From Elusimicrobia bacterium GWC2_61_19 (lineage in GTDB: Bacteria; Elusimicrobiota; Elusimicrobia; Elusimicrobiales; UBA9959), in contig MGUD01000004.1 of the NCBI GenBank assembly GCA_001799795.1, positions 1 to 46,453 on the forward strand: DNA of 46,453 bases, read 5' to 3'. This document shows, piece after piece, positions 18,495 to 29,979 of the stretch. The position numbers and the translations under genes were made by a program. The number at the start of each line of letters is the position of its first letter. The first letter of the stretch is position 1. The notes beneath the pieces are model-generated. The model was not told the DNA's origin. It did no database searches and worked only from the letters and a program-made list of their open reading frames with translations.

Positions 18495-19124
18495 TTACCC
18501 GCGCGCCAGGCGCAGCCTGTTCCTTATCATCTTCAGGATCACAAAAGATTCCCTCTCGCGCTCCTCCAGCGCCCCGCCCAGGTAGGCGATGGTCTCCCGG
18601 CAGTCGGGGATGACCTTCTTTGAAAGCGCGTTGCAGCGGCGCTGCGTCCTTTTAAGCTCCCGCGCCAGGCGCAGCTCCGAAGTCTCCAGCCCCGCCAGTT
18701 CGGCCAGCGGCGGCAGGGCCGCCGCGAAGGCGCGGGCCGCGGCCGCCGCTCCGGCCGGCATGCCGCCTGGCCCGAAGGCCGCCGCCGGCAGGGCTGCCGA
18801 AGCCGAAGCCTCAGGCAGCTTCAGGCCCATCAGCCTGCGCTCCCGGACCTCTATTTTATACACCGGCTTAACTCCGAGCGCGGCCCTGTCCAGGGCCGCC
18901 GACCCGGCGTCCAATTCAGCCTCACGCAGCTCTGAAAAAGCCCGGGCCAGCGCGGCCCGGGCCAGCGCCTTCGCGCGCGCCGCGCGTCCGGCGCGCGCCG
19001 CCAGCTCCAGCAGCAGCAGCTCCTTCTTCTGGTCGAGCAGGGCAAAACCTTCGTCGGCGAAGACCAGCTGTCGCTTCAGCGCCAGCAGGGCGGATTTTGT
19101 CGCGGGCACGTCCATTAAAGCCAT
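18495..19124 (-). CDS. V/A-type ATPase subunit D
   Basis: DVPATKSALLALKRQLVFADEGFALLDQKKELLLLEL; C-terminal RRCNALSKKVIPDCRETIAYL. Confidence 0.92.
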   Translation of the reverse strand: MALMDVPATKSALLALKRQLVFADEGFALLDQKKELLLLELAARAGRAARAKALARAALARAFSELREAELDAGSAALDRAALGVKPVYKIEVRERRLMGLKLPEASASAALPAAAFGPGGMPAGAAAAARAFAAALPPLAELAGLETSELRLARELKRTQRRCNALSKKVIPDCRETIAYLGGALEERERESFVILKMIRNRLRLARG

Positions 19125-19130
19125 AAACCC

Positions 19131-20537
19131 CTACTCCTTGACCCTGGGCGCCTTCCCGTAATGTTCGGCCAACAGGCCGTCGCTTACCCGGTGCAGTTCC
19201 GAACGCGGCAGCAGCGACAGCATCTCCCAGCCCAGGTCCAGCGTCGCCTCTATCGGCCTGTCCTCATGTTCTCCCTGCGTCAGGAACCTTTTTTCAAAGG
19301 CCTCGCCGAACTTCATGTACACCTTGTCCCCGGCGCTGAGTTCCTCCTCGCCGATAATATCGGCCAGCGCGCGCACGCGTTTGACGTAGGCGTAGCAGGC
19401 GAACAGCTGGCTCGCCAGGGCCGGGTGGTCTTCGCGGGTATAGCCCTTGCCTACGCCGTCCTTCATCAGCCGCGACAGGCTCGGCAGCCCGGCGATGGGC
19501 GGGTAGACGCCACGCTGGAAGAGGTCCCGGTCCAGCACTATCTGTCCCTCGGTGATATAGCCGGTCAGGTCCGGTACCGGGTGGCTGATATCGTCGGACG
19601 GCATCGTCAGGATGGCGGTCTGCGTTATGGAACCGGGAGAGCCGTCGATACGCCCGGCGCGCTCGTAAATAGAGGCCAGGTCGGAGTAGAGGTAGCCGGG
19701 GTAGCCCTTGCGGCCGGGGATCTCCCCCCTGGCCGTGCCCACCTCGCGCAGGCTCTCGCAGTAATTGGTCATGTCCGTCAGCACCACCAGCACATGCTGC
19801 CCGCAGTCGAAAGCCAGGTGTTCGGCCAGCGTCAGCGCGGCGCGCGGCGTTAGCAGGCGCTCCACGCCGGGCGCGTCGGCCAGCGACAGGAACATCGCCA
19901 CGCGCCCCAGCGCCCCCGATGCGGCGAAATCCCGCATGAAGAAATCGGCCACGTCGCGCTTCACGCCCATCGCCGCGAAAACTATGGAGAACTCCTCGTT
20001 CCCGCCGGGCAGCTTCGCCTGCCGCACCAATTGCGCGCAGACGCGGTCGTGCGGCAGGCCGTTGCCGGAGAAGATCGGCAGCTTCTGGCCGCGCACCAGC
20101 GCGTTCATACCGTCTATGGCGGAAATGCCGGTCTGGATGAACTCGCGCGGGTAGCGCCGCGCCACCGGGTTAATGGGCGCGCCGTTCACGTCGCGCCTGT
20201 CTCCGGAGACGGCCGGAGGCCCGCCGTCGGCGGGCCGGCCCAGCCCGTCGAAAACCCGGCCCAGCATGTTCCTGGAGACCGGCAGGCGCAGACTTTCGCC
20301 CAGGAAACGCGCGCGCACGGTGCCGCCCGACAGCCCCTCGGTGCCTTCCAGCACCTGCACCAGGGCGTGCTCCGTGGAAATTTCCAGCACGCGGCCGAGC
20401 CGGGGGCGCCCGTCCGCCCCCTTTATCTCCACCAGCTCGTCGAAGCCGGCGTCGCGCACGCGCTCCACCACCACCAGCGGCCCCTCTATGCGCGAGGCGC
20501 CCAGGTATTCCAGCCCGCGGTCTTCCGCCCCGTTCAT
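19131..20537 (-). CDS. V/A-type ATPase subunit B
   Basis: [66 protein letters not shown]. Confidence 0.96.
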   Translation of the reverse strand: MNGAEDRGLEYLGASRIEGPLVVVERVRDAGFDELVEIKGADGRPRLGRVLEISTEHALVQVLEGTEGLSGGTVRARFLGESLRLPVSRNMLGRVFDGLGRPADGGPPAVSGDRRDVNGAPINPVARRYPREFIQTGISAIDGMNALVRGQKLPIFSGNGLPHDRVCAQLVRQAKLPGGNEEFSIVFAAMGVKRDVADFFMRDFAASGALGRVAMFLSLADAPGVERLLTPRAALTLAEHLAFDCGQHVLVVLTDMTNYCESLREVGTARGEIPGRKGYPGYLYSDLASIYERAGRIDGSPGSITQTAILTMPSDDISHPVPDLTGYITEGQIVLDRDLFQRGVYPPIAGLPSLSRLMKDGVGKGYTREDHPALASQLFACYAYVKRVRALADIIGEEELSAGDKVYMKFGEAFEKRFLTQGEHEDRPIEATLDLGWEMLSLLPRSELHRVSDGLLAEHYGKAPRVKE

Positions 20538-22324
20538 GCGGCCTCCCCGGCGGCCGTTATTTTACCGAGCGCTTCCAGCTCTCCGGCCACGCGCGCCGCC
20601 AGCCGCGCCAGGCCGTCCGTGTCGCCGCCGGTATACGCGGTTTTAGCGCGCAGTATCTCGGGCACGCACGGCAGGGCGGCCACCGCCGCCAGCGGCACCC
20701 CGGCCTTTACCAGGTCACGCCCGCCGCGGTAAAGGACCATGACCAGCCGCAGCAGCGCCGCCTGTTTTTCCAGCGGGCAGTAGGCGTCTTCGGGGTCGAA
20801 GGCGTTCTGCGACAGGAAAGCATCGCGCATCACGCCGCCGGCAAAAAGGAACAGCCGCTGGCTGTCGGGCAGGGAGTCCGGCCCGACCAGCCTGGCTATC
20901 TGCCGGTAATGCTCCTCGCGCTGCATTACCTCCATGGCCTCGTCGCGCAGCGCCCGCCAGCCCGGCGCCGCCAGCTCCCAGCTGGGCGCCACCTCGTCGA
21001 GATAGTCGGAATAGGACCGCAGCCAGTTTATGGACGGGTAATGCCTGGCGTTGGCGAGGTCCGTGTCCAGCGACCAGAACACGCGCGTGAACCGCCGGGT
21101 GTGCTGCGTGACCGGCTCGGAGAAATCCCCGCCCGGCGGGCTCACCGCACCCACGATGCTGACCGAGCCCTTATCCCCGCCCAAAGTGGTGACCGCGCCG
21201 CCGCGCTCGTAGAACTGGGCGAGGCGCGACGGCAGGCTCGCCGGAAAGCCCTCCTCCGCCGGCATTTCCTCGAGCCGGGCGGCCATCTCGCGCAGCGCTT
21301 CCGCCCAGCGGCTGGTGGAATCCGCGAACACCGCCACGTCGTAGCCCATGTCGCGGTAATATTCGGCCAGCGTTATGCCGGTATAGATGGAAACTTCGCG
21401 CGCCGCCACCGGCATGTTGGAGGTATTGGCTATCAGTATGGTCCGCTCCATCAAAGGCCGGCCGGTGCGCGGGTCCTTCAGCTCAGGGAATTCGCGCAGC
21501 ACCTCCGTCATTTCGTTGCCGCGCTCGCCGCAGCCGATGAAGATGATTATCCCGGCGTCGGACCACTTGGCCAGCTGGTGCTGGGTTATGGTCTTGCCGG
21601 TACCGAAGCCGCCGGGAATGCAGGCGGCCCCGCCTTTACCCAGCGGGAAGAAGGTGTCTATGATGCGCTGGCCGGTCACCAGCGGTTCGCTTACACGCCG
21701 CCGCTCCAGCACCGGCCGCGGCCGGCGCACCGGCCATTTCTGCAGCATTTTTATTTCCGCAGGCCCGGCGGGCGTGTCCACCACGGCGAGGACGTCGGTT
21801 ATAGCGTAACTGCCCGGCCCGGCGGCGGAGCGCACCGTGCCTTCCACGCCGGGCGGGATCAGCACCTTGTGCTCCACCAGCGGGGTCTCGGCCACAAGGC
21901 CGGCGGCCTGCCCGGCGGCCACCTTTTGCCCCGGCCGCAGCAGCGGTCTGAACTCCCAGCGGCGCCCGCAGTCGAGCGCGTCGGCTTTCTCTCCGCGCCG
22001 TATCCACGTGCCGCCCTGCGCCAGGAGCGCGGGCAGGGGCCGCTGTATCCCGTCGTAAATATTCCCGATGAGCCCGGGCCCCAGCCACATCGACAGCGGC
22101 GCCCCCGTGCGCTCCACGGGCGCGCCGGGTTTGAGCATGGAAGTGTCCTCGTAGACCTGCACCGTGGCCAGGTCCCCGGCCTGCCGCACCACCTCGCCCA
22201 CAAGACCCAGTTCTCCCACACGCACCACTTCGTACATGAGCGCGCCGCCCATCCCCTTGACCGTAACCACCGGCCCGCTCACGCGCGTTACCTCAGGCTT
22301 TCCTGTCTCTCCGGCGGTTTTCAT
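20534..22324 (-). CDS. V/A-type ATPase catalytic subunit A
   Basis: P-loop [77 protein letters not shown]. Confidence 0.97.
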   Translation of the reverse strand: MKTAGETGKPEVTRVSGPVVTVKGMGGALMYEVVRVGELGLVGEVVRQAGDLATVQVYEDTSMLKPGAPVERTGAPLSMWLGPGLIGNIYDGIQRPLPALLAQGGTWIRRGEKADALDCGRRWEFRPLLRPGQKVAAGQAAGLVAETPLVEHKVLIPPGVEGTVRSAAGPGSYAITDVLAVVDTPAGPAEIKMLQKWPVRRPRPVLERRRVSEPLVTGQRIIDTFFPLGKGGAACIPGGFGTGKTITQHQLAKWSDAGIIIFIGCGERGNEMTEVLREFPELKDPRTGRPLMERTILIANTSNMPVAAREVSIYTGITLAEYYRDMGYDVAVFADSTSRWAEALREMAARLEEMPAEEGFPASLPSRLAQFYERGGAVTTLGGDKGSVSIVGAVSPPGGDFSEPVTQHTRRFTRVFWSLDTDLANARHYPSINWLRSYSDYLDEVAPSWELAAPGWRALRDEAMEVMQREEHYRQIARLVGPDSLPDSQRLFLFAGGVMRDAFLSQNAFDPEDAYCPLEKQAALLRLVMVLYRGGRDLVKAGVPLAAVAALPCVPEILRAKTAYTGGDTDGLARLAARVAGELEALGKITAAGEAA

Positions 22325-22941
22325 ATTTTCCTCCCGCGCCCGCCGTCACCGCCGGGCAGCAGCCGCCCGCGCAGGCCCGGCCAGAACCTTTCCAGCCGGG
22401 CCTTAAAACTGTTATCCCAGTACTGCCGCTCCTCGCCGTCCCGCACCCTGACGCCGCCTTCGAGCCCCGGGTCCTCCTCGAAGGAAATAGCCAGAGACCC
22501 CCGCCCCGCCAACCGTTCTATTTCCGCGGCAAGTCCGCCGGCCCCCGCCAGCCCGCCCGCGCCCAGCGTGACCGTGAATGTCGTTCCTTCCATGCGGCTT
22601 ACCGCCTGCGCGGCCAGCGCCGCCTGCACACCCGGGGCGGTTTCGGTCTTCAACCGGCCCGAAGCTTCCTCTTTTACGGAGTCGAGCAGGTCCTCCATGC
22701 GGCGGGCGCGCAGGCGTTCGGCCACGGCCGGCACCGCCGCCAGCGCCGTCTCCCTGCGGCGCGCGGCCTCCTCCCGCGCCGCCGCCAGGCGCGCGGCCCT
22801 GTCCCCGAGCGCCAGTTCCCTGGCCGCGGAAACGATGGCCCCGGCCTCGGCCTCTGCGGCCGCCAGCAGGCCGGCGCTCTCGCGCCTGGCCGTTTCCAGT
22901 ATCGCCCTTTTAAGGGGCTCGGCACTTTCCGTCTTTTCCAT
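22321..22941 (-). CDS. V/A-type ATPase subunit E (peripheral stalk)
   Basis: Ala/Glu/Arg-rich N-terminal helix; position between F and A; start overlaps F stop (ATGA). Confidence 0.8.
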   Translation of the reverse strand: MEKTESAEPLKRAILETARRESAGLLAAAEAEAGAIVSAARELALGDRAARLAAAREEAARRRETALAAVPAVAERLRARRMEDLLDSVKEEASGRLKTETAPGVQAALAAQAVSRMEGTTFTVTLGAGGLAGAGGLAAEIERLAGRGSLAISFEEDPGLEGGVRVRDGEERQYWDNSFKARLERFWPGLRGRLLPGGDGGRGRKI

Positions 22942-23171
22942 CAGATCTCCACTATCAGCGGCCCGGCGCGTTCGAGCTTGATCTCATCAACCTGCGCTCT
23001 GACCAACGCCGCGGCCGCCGCCGTAATAATGATCACCCCGCAATCCTTACGCCCGGCAGCGAGCCGGAGGGCCTCGGCGGTCCCGCGCGCGTCGCGCACG
23101 ACGCCGGCCTCCACGCCGGCCAGACGCAGGCCGCGCGCGGTCTCCTCGTCGCCTATGCCGTAGAACTTCAC
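22941..23171 (-). CDS. V/A-type ATPase subunit F (short, 76 aa)
   Basis: MKFYGIGDEETARGLRLAGVEAGVV...CGVIIITAAAAALVRAQVDEI...GPLIVEI. Confidence 0.85.
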   Translation of the reverse strand: MKFYGIGDEETARGLRLAGVEAGVVRDARGTAEALRLAAGRKDCGVIIITAAAAALVRAQVDEIKLERAGPLIVEI

Positions 23172-23174
23172 AGT

Positions 23175-23504
23175 TCAGACCTTCTGAAGCAGCATCATGG
23201 CGATGACGAAGCCGAGCACGGCGAGACCTTCGGCCAGGGCCACGAACAGCAGACTGCGCATCAGCAGTTCCGGCTTTTCGGCCGCGGCGCCCATGGCCGC
23301 GGAACCGATGCGCCCGATGGCGTGGGCCGAGCCCAGCACGCATAAGGTCATCGTCAGCGCGGCTGCGAAGCCAAGCCCCACCGCGTTGCCGCCGGCCGGA
23401 CCGGCGGTTTCTCCTGCGGTCGACATGGCCGCCGAGGCCGCCGGGCAGAGCGCCGCTACGCAGAACACTGCCCCGGTCCACACCTTCGCTTTCTTGTTTC
23501 TCAT
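23175..23504 (-). CDS. V/A-type ATPase membrane rotor subunit K (single hairpin with N-terminal signal-like extension)
   Basis: GSAHAIGRIGSAAMGAAAEKPELLMRSLLFVALAEGLAVLGFVIAMMLL c-type hairpin with conserved Glu. Confidence 0.9.
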   Translation of the reverse strand: MRNKKAKVWTGAVFCVAALCPAASAAMSTAGETAGPAGGNAVGLGFAAALTMTLCVLGSAHAIGRIGSAAMGAAAEKPELLMRSLLFVALAEGLAVLGFVIAMMLLQKV

Positions 23505-23505
23505 T

Positions 23506-25419
23506 TTATGCCCCCTGTTTCAGGACGAACGGCCTGAACGGCCGCCCGCCGCCTTCGAAGAATTTACCGAAGAATTCGTAGTACTCGAGACGCAGCGCCT
23601 GCACCGCCGCCACCGTCCCCTCCAGCAGTATGGCCGCCGCGTTGCCGGCGACGATCGCCGCCAGGCCGGCCAGGCTGCCGGGGCCCCAGGCCTTGTCGGC
23701 GGCGGCCGCCAGCATATAGGCGGAAGCCACCAGCGCCGCGTGGCTCATCGCGTACGCGGCCAGACGGGCGAAACTCACCGTATTGGCAAGGTAGAGCAGG
23801 ACGCCCTCGAAAGCCCCTACCATCCCCTCGGCCAGGGCCTCCAGGCCGCTATCGCTTTTTTCTCCGGCGCGCCGTTTGATGAAGGCAGCGAGCGGTTCTT
23901 TCAGTGCCCAGCAGGCGAGGGCCGCGCCGATGACCGGTAATCCGAACCGCGGCTCCACTTTCCCCGCCAGCATGAATATGGCGCACCAGTAGAACAGCAG
24001 GCCAGCCGCGCCGAACCTGCCCAGGGCGGCGCCCAGCCTGTCGCCGGAGCCGGCGCGGTTCACTATATTCAGGACCACACCCAGACTGATGACGGCCGCG
24101 CCCGCCGCCAGCGCCGCCAGGACCATTACCAGAGGGTCGCCTTTCAGCGGGTCCCGCCACAAAGCGTATTTCTTGAAGAATTCCAATCCGAAAAAACTCC
24201 CGTAGACCAGCCCGAAGAACATGCCCGACAGGCCGCAATAGACGGCCATGCGCCCGGCGGCGCGCGCGGCCGCGCGGCCCTTTACGGCCAGCCAGAGTCC
24301 GCCGGCGCAGACCACCGCCCCGTGTCCGACGTCCCCGAACATGGCCCCGAACGTCAGGACGTAAACGATAGCCGCGAAAGCGGTCGGGTCCACTTCCCGG
24401 TAGCAGGGCAGGCCGTAAGCGCGCACTAGCTCCGTGAACGGCCGCAGCCAGGCCGGCGGGCGCAGCAGCACCGGCGCGCCGTCCTGCTCCGCCCCCTGTT
24501 CCAGAGCGCAGCGCCCGGAAGAGGCATCGCGCATTTCACGGCGCAGCGCGCCCGTTTCCAGGGCGGGCGCCCAGCCGGAAAGCAGCACCGCGGAGCCCGT
24601 CCTGGGCATGGCGCTCTCGGCCTCCAGCAGCCGCGCCTCTGTTTGCGCCGCGCCTTCTATGGCCGCCAGCGGCCCGGAAAACCGGCCGGCCAGTTCCGCC
24701 AGGGCCTGTTCGGCCGCGAGAAGCGCCTGGCCCTCCCTGCTTTCTTCCGACGAGAAAAACACCGACGCTTCCGCCAGCGTAAGCCCCGGCCTGACCGGCG
24801 GCGCCTCCGGTCTGAAGCCGGCGGCTCTCAGCTCCCCGGCCAGCGCCGCGGCGCGGTCACGGTCCGCCAGACCCAGCACCACCGTTCTGCCCCCATTTTC
24901 ACCCAACGGCACTATCAGACCTTTCTCCGCGCCGGCCGTAACCAGCGCTTTGAAGTTTTCCCGGGGCAGGCTGCCGGTGAAGCAGCGTATAAAAGAGAAG
25001 CCGGAGAGCCGGTCGGAAGGCAGCGGCAGGCCGGCATAGGGCGCTATTTTTTCCCGCGCCTCTACGGCAGCGGCCAACGCCTCTTTGGTCAGGCGCCGGC
25101 GCTCCAGAAGATATTTCGCCTCCGACTCCAGGCCGGACAACACGGCCGCGGCTTCGCCGAAAGTCATAGCTGTCGGAGAGGCGGCGCGCCTGGAGTTCGG
25201 CCCCAGGACCCGCCGCAGTTCCTCCGCCCTTGAGAGCATGTTCCGGCAGGAGGCCAGCGCCGCGGCGTTATCCGCGGGCGGCCTCGGCGCGGTCTCGGGG
25301 CCCTCCACCGCCCGTATGAGTTCCATGGCCCCCAGGCCGCCCAGGCGGCGCAGGACGGCCCTGGCGTCGGCGCCAAGCAGCGCCGCGCTCAGACGTTCCA
25401 TTTTTACAGGCCTAAACAC
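23506..25419 (-). CDS. V/A-type ATPase subunit I (a-type)
   Basis: 637 aa, soluble N-terminal half and TM half; TFGAMFGDVGHGAVV, GLVYGSFFGLEF, NTVSFARLAAYAMSHAAL. Confidence 0.95.
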   Translation of the reverse strand: MFRPVKMERLSAALLGADARAVLRRLGGLGAMELIRAVEGPETAPRPPADNAAALASCRNMLSRAEELRRVLGPNSRRAASPTAMTFGEAAAVLSGLESEAKYLLERRRLTKEALAAAVEAREKIAPYAGLPLPSDRLSGFSFIRCFTGSLPRENFKALVTAGAEKGLIVPLGENGGRTVVLGLADRDRAAALAGELRAAGFRPEAPPVRPGLTLAEASVFFSSEESREGQALLAAEQALAELAGRFSGPLAAIEGAAQTEARLLEAESAMPRTGSAVLLSGWAPALETGALRREMRDASSGRCALEQGAEQDGAPVLLRPPAWLRPFTELVRAYGLPCYREVDPTAFAAIVYVLTFGAMFGDVGHGAVVCAGGLWLAVKGRAAARAAGRMAVYCGLSGMFFGLVYGSFFGLEFFKKYALWRDPLKGDPLVMVLAALAAGAAVISLGVVLNIVNRAGSGDRLGAALGRFGAAGLLFYWCAIFMLAGKVEPRFGLPVIGAALACWALKEPLAAFIKRRAGEKSDSGLEALAEGMVGAFEGVLLYLANTVSFARLAAYAMSHAALVASAYMLAAAADKAWGPGSLAGLAAIVAGNAAAILLEGTVAAVQALRLEYYEFFGKFFEGGGRPFRPFVLKQGA

Positions 25420-26416
25420 CTTCGCCCTCCCGGGAATTGATCAGGCGCGCCCGAAATTCGGCCGCCGGCACGCCCAAACGAAGGCCTTCGGCCGCCGTTA
25501 TCAGATTGGCCGCCTCCAACCGCCTCAGAGCGGCGTAACCCGCGGCTATACCGAAATCCACATTAGAACCGCGGAAAGCCCTGTTGGCTAGACGCACGTA
25601 ACGCCTCCACCCGGCTTTCTCGGGGCCGCCGGCCGCGCCCTCCGCCGGGTCGAACACCAGCCCGGCGGCCAGGCCGAACGCCGCCTCCGGGTCCGGCGCC
25701 GTCAGCATCCGCGAAAATCTGCGGCGGCTTATGGCCGAACCGGGCACGTGCAGCGCCAGCAGGTCTTTTGCTTCAAAACCGTGAAAGAATTTACCGCGCG
25801 CTACCAGCGCCAGGTGGAAGATGTCCGCCTCCTGCGCCGCCAGGCCGCGGGCCGCGCTCCCGTCCGGGGCCGGCAGCACGGCGGCTCTGGCCAGCAGTTC
25901 CACAAAATATTCCCTGTCCGCCGCGGCCTCCAGAAAGAAGAGGTTGCCGGCGGCCCCGTACAGGCCATAGGCCCGCTCCAGGCTATTTCTCAGCGGCCCC
26001 GGGGGCAGCGCCGCCAGAAGTTCCGCGGCGCTCTTTGCACCCGCGGGGTCGCGCCCGTAAGCGCCAGGCCCGGCGCTGAGCCGCCGGATCTCGGCCGGCG
26101 GGGCCCCGGCGTAAATGCCCCTGATCATTACTTTTATATTTTCCAGCTGCAAGCGCGCCGCCAGCCACTCAAGAAAGGCGGCCCGCGTCTCCGCCAGCGC
26201 CCCGGCGATCCCGCGGATCTCCGCGAAAAGGTCCTCCGCCAGCCGCCGCTGTATGCCGGCGGAAGCCGAGATGCCGGCGCCGGGGAAAAGCGCGGCCGCC
26301 AGCGCCGCCTCCGACGCAAGGCCGCAAAACCCGTAAAGCCGGGCCCCTTCGGCCATACGGGCCCTGCGCCCGTGCAGCCGCGCGGCCAGGTGGTCCAGGT
26401 CTTTAATTGCGAGCAT
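25412..26416 (-). CDS. V/A-type ATPase subunit C (d-type)
   Basis: Helical protein of expected size (about 335 aa from ATG at 26416) with KVMIRGIYAG segment; position between G and I. The ORF track start (26446) probably over-extends. Confidence 0.8.
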   Translation of the reverse strand: MLAIKDLDHLAARLHGRRARMAEGARLYGFCGLASEAALAAALFPGAGISASAGIQRRLAEDLFAEIRGIAGALAETRAAFLEWLAARLQLENIKVMIRGIYAGAPPAEIRRLSAGPGAYGRDPAGAKSAAELLAALPPGPLRNSLERAYGLYGAAGNLFFLEAAADREYFVELLARAAVLPAPDGSAARGLAAQEADIFHLALVARGKFFHGFEAKDLLALHVPGSAISRRRFSRMLTAPDPEAAFGLAAGLVFDPAEGAAGGPEKAGWRRYVRLANRAFRGSNVDFGIAAGYAALRRLEAANLITAAEGLRLGVPAAEFRARLINSREGEGV

Positions 26417-26729
26417 TGCCCCCCCGCAGCACTTCTTCCACCACAAAGTCCACGGCGGCGCGTCTGTCCGCCCCCTGGAAAGGCGCGTTCTTCTCTATCT
26501 CCGCCGCGGCGGCGGCCAAAAGAGCTTCTTTTTCTCGCGCGGCCTCCGCCTGGGCGCCTTCTAAAACCCGTTCGGCCGCCTGCCGCGCCTCCAGCGCAGC
26601 GGCCTCCGTTATTTCCCGGGCCTTCTTCCCGGCCTCCAGGACCATGGCGCGGCCGTGCGCGGCGGCAGCGGCCACCAGGCGGCCGGCTTCGTCCTCGGCG
26701 GACAGTATAGCGGCTATAATTTCACGCAT
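26403..26729 (-). CDS. V/A-type ATPase subunit G/H (peripheral stalk)
   Basis: Short Ala/Glu-rich coiled coil at operon start. Confidence 0.7.
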   Translation of the reverse strand: MREIIAAILSAEDEAGRLVAAAAAHGRAMVLEAGKKAREITEAAALEARQAAERVLEGAQAEAAREKEALLAAAAAEIEKNAPFQGADRRAAVDFVVEEVLRGGNARN

Positions 26730-26848
26730 AAAGCGAAAAGCGAGCCGGCGGCAGCGCGTATAAACGCGCCTGCCGGAAACGATCTATATTGGTTGTTCCC
26801 CCAAGGTCAGATTAGCAAAACCGCCTCAAAAAAAGCAAGGGGAGGAAG

Positions 26849-26955
26849 GGGGACGCTCTTAGTTAATTAGTTTACTCAATACATATCGCGCTGCCGGCCG
26901 GACAGCGGCAGCGCGGGAGCAAAACAGCGTAAACTAATTAACTAAGAGCGTCCCC
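26849..26955. repeat. Palindromic element 1: perfect 27-bp inverted repeat with nested inner hairpin
   Basis: GGGGACGCTCTTAGTTAATTAGTTTAC (26849-26875) and exact reverse complement (26929-26955); inner stem CGCGCTGCCG/CGGCAGCGCG (26887-26896/26906-26915). Confidence 0.95.
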
Positions 26956-28079
26956 TATATTTTGATGATGATTTTTTTGCGGTAGAGCAGCCAGAAGGGC
27001 ACCAGCCACAGCAGCATGTAGGAGAAAGCGAAAGCCGCCGAGGCGTTGAGCGGCGACAGCCAGGCGCCGAAAACCCCGTCGCATATTATCACGCGCAGCT
27101 GCTCCGGCTCCGCCGCGCCGGCCACCGGCAGTTTGTAAAGCACCAGGAACTTCAGCAGGAAGATGGGCAGCATGTAGGCGGCGATGGCGTTCACGCCGAA
27201 GACCTCGAAGGGGCGGCCCCAGGCCTTTATCCCTTTCATCTCTACCAGCCAGTAGATAGCGGCCAGCAGCCAGAGCGCGAGCCCCGCCGTAAAAAGTACG
27301 TAGGAGCTGGTCCACAGGGCTTTGTTGAGCGGGAAGGCCAGCCCCCAAAGCCAGCCCGCCGCGGCGCTGACAAGCCCGGCGGCAAGCATGCCCCTCACTT
27401 TCTCGAACTGTGTCCGGCCGCTCCTCAGCCAGAGCCCGGTGAATACGCCCAACAGCGTGGTCGCCAGTGAGGGTATGGTGCTCAGCAGCCCCTCCGGGTC
27501 GTAGACGCCCCCCCTGTAAGTGTGCGCGCCCAGCACCACACGGTCCAGCCACGAGGCCAGGCTGCCTTCTTTTGTAAGTATGCCCGCGCCTATGCCCGGG
27601 ACGGGGATATAGGTCATGGCCAGCCAGTAGCCGAGCAGGGCCGCGGCGACTACCGCTATCTGCGTCTTCAGGCCGGTCTTGATGAACAGCAGGGAACCGA
27701 AGAAATAACAGATGGCGATGCGCTGCAGCACGCCCAGGATGCGGATGGTGGAGGGGTGATAGTTGGGAATGGCGTTGAGCACCATGCCGAAGGCGTAAAT
27801 AATGAGCGCCCGTTTGAGGATCTGCGGCACCAGGCCGGCTGTCGTTCCTTTTTCAAGCCGCCGCGCGAGCGAGAAGACTATGGAAACTCCGACGATGAAA
27901 AGGAAAAAAGGGAACACCAGGTCCGTCATGGTGCAGCCGTTCCACTCGGCGTGGTCCAGCTGGGCGTAGGCCTCGCGGTTGCCGGGCGTGTTGACTATGA
28001 TCATCAGGGCGATGGTAAGGCCCCGGAATACGTCCAGCGAGAGCAGGCGGGAGTTTCCCCGCGGTTCGGCGTTTTCCAT
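26955..28079 (-). CDS. Heparan-alpha-glucosaminide N-acetyltransferase (HGSNAT/NagX, DUF5009)-like membrane protein
   Basis: RLLSLDVFRGLTIALMIIVNTPG...HAEWNGCTMTDLVFPFFLFIVGVSI, GVLQRIAICYF. Confidence 0.88.
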   Translation of the reverse strand: MENAEPRGNSRLLSLDVFRGLTIALMIIVNTPGNREAYAQLDHAEWNGCTMTDLVFPFFLFIVGVSIVFSLARRLEKGTTAGLVPQILKRALIIYAFGMVLNAIPNYHPSTIRILGVLQRIAICYFFGSLLFIKTGLKTQIAVVAAALLGYWLAMTYIPVPGIGAGILTKEGSLASWLDRVVLGAHTYRGGVYDPEGLLSTIPSLATTLLGVFTGLWLRSGRTQFEKVRGMLAAGLVSAAAGWLWGLAFPLNKALWTSSYVLFTAGLALWLLAAIYWLVEMKGIKAWGRPFEVFGVNAIAAYMLPIFLLKFLVLYKLPVAGAAEPEQLRVIICDGVFGAWLSPLNASAAFAFSYMLLWLVPFWLLYRKKIIIKI

Positions 28080-28094
28080 TTTTCCCCCGGCTGG

Positions 28095-28520
28095 TTATTG
28101 TTTGTGCTTCTTGCGGATCTCGGCTATCTTAAGCCGCACGGCGGCGCGGCGCAGCGAAGCCTGGGCGGAATCCAGGTCTATGTCGGCCCCGCGCATCGCC
28201 AGGGTCTCACTGGCTTTCTGGTAGGCCTGGCGGGCGCGCTCCTCGTTGACCTCTTTGGCCAGCTCGGCGGCCTCCGCCATTATAAGCACCTTGTCCCTGT
28301 GGATCTCGGCAAAGCCGTTAAGCACGGAGAAGACCTCCTTGTGGGGGCCTTCCTTGTAATGCATCACGCCTTCTTTAAGCTGGACCACGAACGAGGCGTG
28401 GCCCGGCAGTATCCCCATTTCCCCGCCGAAAGCCGGGATCGTGACGAACTCCACCGGCTTGTCCGATAGAACGGTCTTCTCGGGGGTTACGATGGTAAGG
28501 AGGAGATGCTTTTTTTCCAT
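28095..28520 (-). CDS. atpC: F-type ATP synthase epsilon subunit
   Basis: TIVTPEKTVLSDKPVEFVTIPAFGGEMGILPGHASFV. Confidence 0.95.
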   Translation of the reverse strand: MEKKHLLLTIVTPEKTVLSDKPVEFVTIPAFGGEMGILPGHASFVVQLKEGVMHYKEGPHKEVFSVLNGFAEIHRDKVLIMAEAAELAKEVNEERARQAYQKASETLAMRGADIDLDSAQASLRRAAVRLKIAEIRKKHKQ

Positions 28521-28530
28521 ATCGCTTCCG

Positions 28531-29967
<1,437 letters not shown>

Positions 29968-29979
29968 TTAAAACCAGCG

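Noticed and set aside
20909-22981. 690-aa plus-strand ORF opposite V-ATPase A/E
   Set aside because: Antisense to well-supported ATPase genes; low-complexity Arg/Pro/Ala translation.
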